DNA of 53,188 bases from an uncultured Methanomicrobiales archaeon (GTDB taxonomy: Archaea; Halobacteriota; Methanomicrobia; Methanomicrobiales; Methanospirillaceae). The notes beneath the pieces are model-generated. The model ran no database searches. It saw only the letters and a list, made by a program, of their open reading frames with translations, and was not told where the DNA came from. Positions 51,373 to 53,188 of this stretch are shown here, piece after piece; the first letter of the stretch is position 1, and each line of letters opens with the position of its first letter. Location of the stretch: positions 1 through 53,188 of the forward strand of contig CAIYHQ010000091.1 of assembly GCA_903926075.1 (NCBI GenBank), in the 5' to 3' direction. Made by a program: the position numbers and the translations under genes.

Positions 51373-53188
51373 ATGAGTGAGATACAGACTATTCCTGGAA
51401 TTTTATCAAATTCGCGTTTAATTTTCCTTTCGATTATAGTATTATTAACTTTTGGGATTTTATGTTGTATCCCGGTATATGCGGATGAACTCACTCCAGG
51501 CGCGCTCTCAGGTTCAGCGCGTATTAGTTCAAATCCGTCCAGTGCGGAAATATCAATCGATGGTATCTACCGTGGCAATACTCCGAGCTTTGTAGCTGGG
51601 CTATCACCGGGTTTTCATACTCTTCTCATAAAGCACCCGTTTTTCAGGGACTGGCAGCAGCAGATTACGATAAATCCCGGTGAAACTCTTGTTGTACCTA
51701 CAATAAATCTGATTCCTGCAACTCCGCCCACTCCCCCCACAACAACAAATACCCCCCCGACTACGGCGACAACATCACCAACAACCCAGCCGACTTTAAC
51801 TCCGACTATAACCGGGACTATCACGCCTACTTCGACACCAACATGGAGGCCTGATGCAATATGGCTTTTCCCGGGCTGGAATCTGATTTCAATACCACGA
51901 AATCTTGTGCCAGGGTCTGATACTGTAGCTATTTTTGATTCTGTAGACACAGGTGGGAACCCGGTCTGGAAATATGATAATCTGGGGAAAGTATGGTTGC
52001 CAATGAGTAGAAATGAAAATCTGCTGCCACTTGAGGGTTACTGGATCTACACGAAAGGAGTATACTCGATACCAATCTCAATGTCAGGTGGTAACCTGGT
52101 TCCACCCGCCAAACAACTCTATGTCGGATGGAATGCTATTGGACTTACATCCCTCTCTCCATTGTCTGCAAATAACACACTTATCTCATTAGGGAATAAT
52201 TGGGCGATAGCAAATGGCTGGTCGCCACCCCTTCAGACTTATGAAGTTCCTATCATTCACGGGGCCACAGATCCGCTGTACTCGGATAATCGTCTTTTAT
52301 TCCCTACCAGGGGATACTGGGTTTTTGTAACTCAGAATTGTGTTCTTGTCGGAATAAATCCCGGACCTACACCAACACTGACTGTTACACCTACTTCAAC
52401 TGCAACAATCACTGTGACACCCACAACACCCGTGCCAACCCTCACACCCCCTACACCACCTACGATACTTCCAACAATAACTTCAACTTTAACACCCACT
52501 ACAACACCGACTGGGACCATTACAGGGACCGTTACGCCCACTAATTCGCCCACCGTAACCACTACAATTACTTCGACAGTAAGTCCCACAATAACTCCTA
52601 CTGTAAGTCCAACCCTTACTCAAACCGGAACAATCACGAATACTCCGACAGCAACACCAACTGCAACTATTACAGGGACAACTACGATAACACCAACTTC
52701 TACCGTGACCATTACTCCAACTACAACTGGCACAATCACACCGACACCCACAGGGACAATAACTGGTACTCCAACGGTTACACCAACTGCAACTCCCACA
52801 TCGACAGTAACACCGACCGTCACTCCTACTTTACCGCCTGGATGTAACTGGACAGGAACCTGGCAGGTTACAACATGGGGAACAATGACCCTGCGGCAGG
52901 TGGATGGATTTGTAACGGGTGATTACACTGTAAACAATGGCCATCTTATCGCAGCGGTATCAGGAAATAAGATAATAGGAATATGGAATGAGTCTCCAAC
53001 CTACCTGCCGCCTGATGATGCCGGGGAACTTATCTTTCAGATGACAGACTGTAACAGGTTTATAGCACTCTGGCGTTACGATAGCGAGGGAGAATGGTTT
53101 ACAGATATAGGTGTCAGGGTAATACCTACTCCAACAATAACTACAACAGGAACTACTACTACCGGAACTGCAACAATAACTCAGACTG
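51373..53188 (+). CDS. PEGA-domain surface protein with Thr/Pro-rich stalks (3' end outside window)
   Basis: An open frame of at least 605 codons without a stop before the window ends. Order of parts: signal peptide ([20 protein letters not shown]), PEGA domain (about 50-115; [18 protein letters not shown]) and a Thr/Pro linker. Then come two copies of a GWN...GYW domain ([10 protein letters not shown] to EGYWIYTKG, and [10 protein letters not shown] to RGYWVFVTQ). A stalk of about 155 residues made almost only of T, P, I, S and G (52360-52835) follows. A Trp-rich domain ([20 protein letters not shown]) and a second Thr-rich tract end the visible part. Thr/Ser-rich tracts suggest an O-glycosylated extracellular spacer. 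An in-frame ATG at 51349 is an alternative start. It lies 67 bases after the M6 protease gene. Confidence 0.85.
   Translation, partial: MSEIQTIPGILSNSRLIFLSIIVLLTFGILCCIPVYADELTPGALSGSARISSNPSSAEISIDGIYRGNTPSFVAGLSPGFHTLLIKHPFFRDWQQQITINPGETLVVPTINLIPATPPTPPTTTNTPPTTATTSPTTQPTLTPTITGTITPTSTPTWRPDAIWLFPGWNLISIPRNLVPGSDTVAIFDSVDTGGNPVWKYDNLGKVWLPMSRNENLLPLEGYWIYTKGVYSIPISMSGGNLVPPAKQLYVGWNAIGLTSLSPLSANNTLISLGNNWAIANGWSPPLQTYEVPIIHGATDPLYSDNRLLFPTRGYWVFVTQNCVLVGINPGPTPTLTVTPTSTATITVTPTTPVPTLTPPTPPTILPTITSTLTPTTTPTGTITGTVTPTNSPTVTTTITSTVSPTITPTVSPTLTQTGTITNTPTATPTATITGTTTITPTSTVTITPTTTGTITPTPTGTITGTPTVTPTATPTSTVTPTVTPTLPPGCNWTGTWQVTTWGTMTLRQVDGFVTGDYTVNNGHLIAAVSGNKIIGIWNESPTYLPPDDAGELIFQMTDCNRFIALWRYDSEGEWFTDIGVRVIPTPTITTTGTTTTGTATITQT

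Noticed and set aside
52332-52823. Minus-strand open frames made of V, G, I and T repeats (VGVTVGV-type)
   Set aside because: They are the exact complement of the Thr/Pro stalk codons of the plus-strand surface protein; the repeat composition keeps the opposite frames open.

Overview
The window is a chromosomal segment of a methanogenic euryarchaeon, most probably of the order Methanomicrobiales. I infer this from archaeal information-processing genes (aIF2 gamma, Rpo7, Spt4, S24e, S27ae, L40e, a Kae1-Bud32 fusion, RIO2), the archaeal GTP-dependent dephospho-CoA kinase, the cupin-type phosphoglucose isomerase, a NrpR-type regulator, a DUF2098 protein and many PEGA-domain surface proteins. Shine-Dalgarno-like GAGGTGA motifs and TTTATATA-type boxes precede several genes. 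Genus and species cannot be fixed from the sequence alone.

Layout. 1-430 is the 3' end of a dTDP-glucose 4,6-dehydratase gene. 575-5609 is an accessory block, all on the minus strand, with an Rpn-family nuclease, an AAA-ATPase/PD-(D/E)XK protein and a DUF4143 ATPase. Between them lie decayed, recombined second copies of the Rpn and DUF4143 genes. 5734-6426 is an acylphosphatase fused to a tandem-repeat coiled coil.

6501-20799 is a long plus-strand run of tightly packed or overlapping genes: JAMM protease, RibL-like nucleotidyltransferase, SufC, SufB, Pcm and a Cys-rich unknown. It continues with GlmM, two GlmU-like enzymes, GlmS, two GT4 glycosyltransferases and the oligosaccharyltransferase AglB. 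The second half can take fructose-6-P to an activated amino sugar, build a glycan and transfer it to secreted proteins.

20840-27446 holds DUF2098, NikR (minus strand) and a translation/transcription cluster: aIF2 gamma, PIN protein, Rpo7, Spt4, dephospho-CoA kinase, S24e, S27ae, Kae1-Bud32, XTP pyrophosphatase and L40e. 27447-29064 has a Bles03-like protein and HtpX. 29065-30796 is gene-poor and AT-rich; it holds an IS630-type remnant and a small Trp-rich secreted protein.

30824-43019 is mixed: a TPR lipoprotein, ThiL (apparently with a CTG start), DUF460, RIO2 and a TtuA-like protein with a degenerate PP-loop. It continues with a K+ channel/TrkA protein, a cupin PGI, a stand-alone NrpR domain, an unknown 306-residue protein and a disulfide oxidoreductase. 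43024-53188 is a cell-surface region: four PEGA-domain proteins, an M6 metalloprotease and an MBL hydrolase. The last PEGA gene runs off the window.

The AglB pathway and the sequon-rich lipoprotein and surface proteins fit together as an envelope program. No CRISPR array, tRNA, rRNA or intact insertion sequence was seen.
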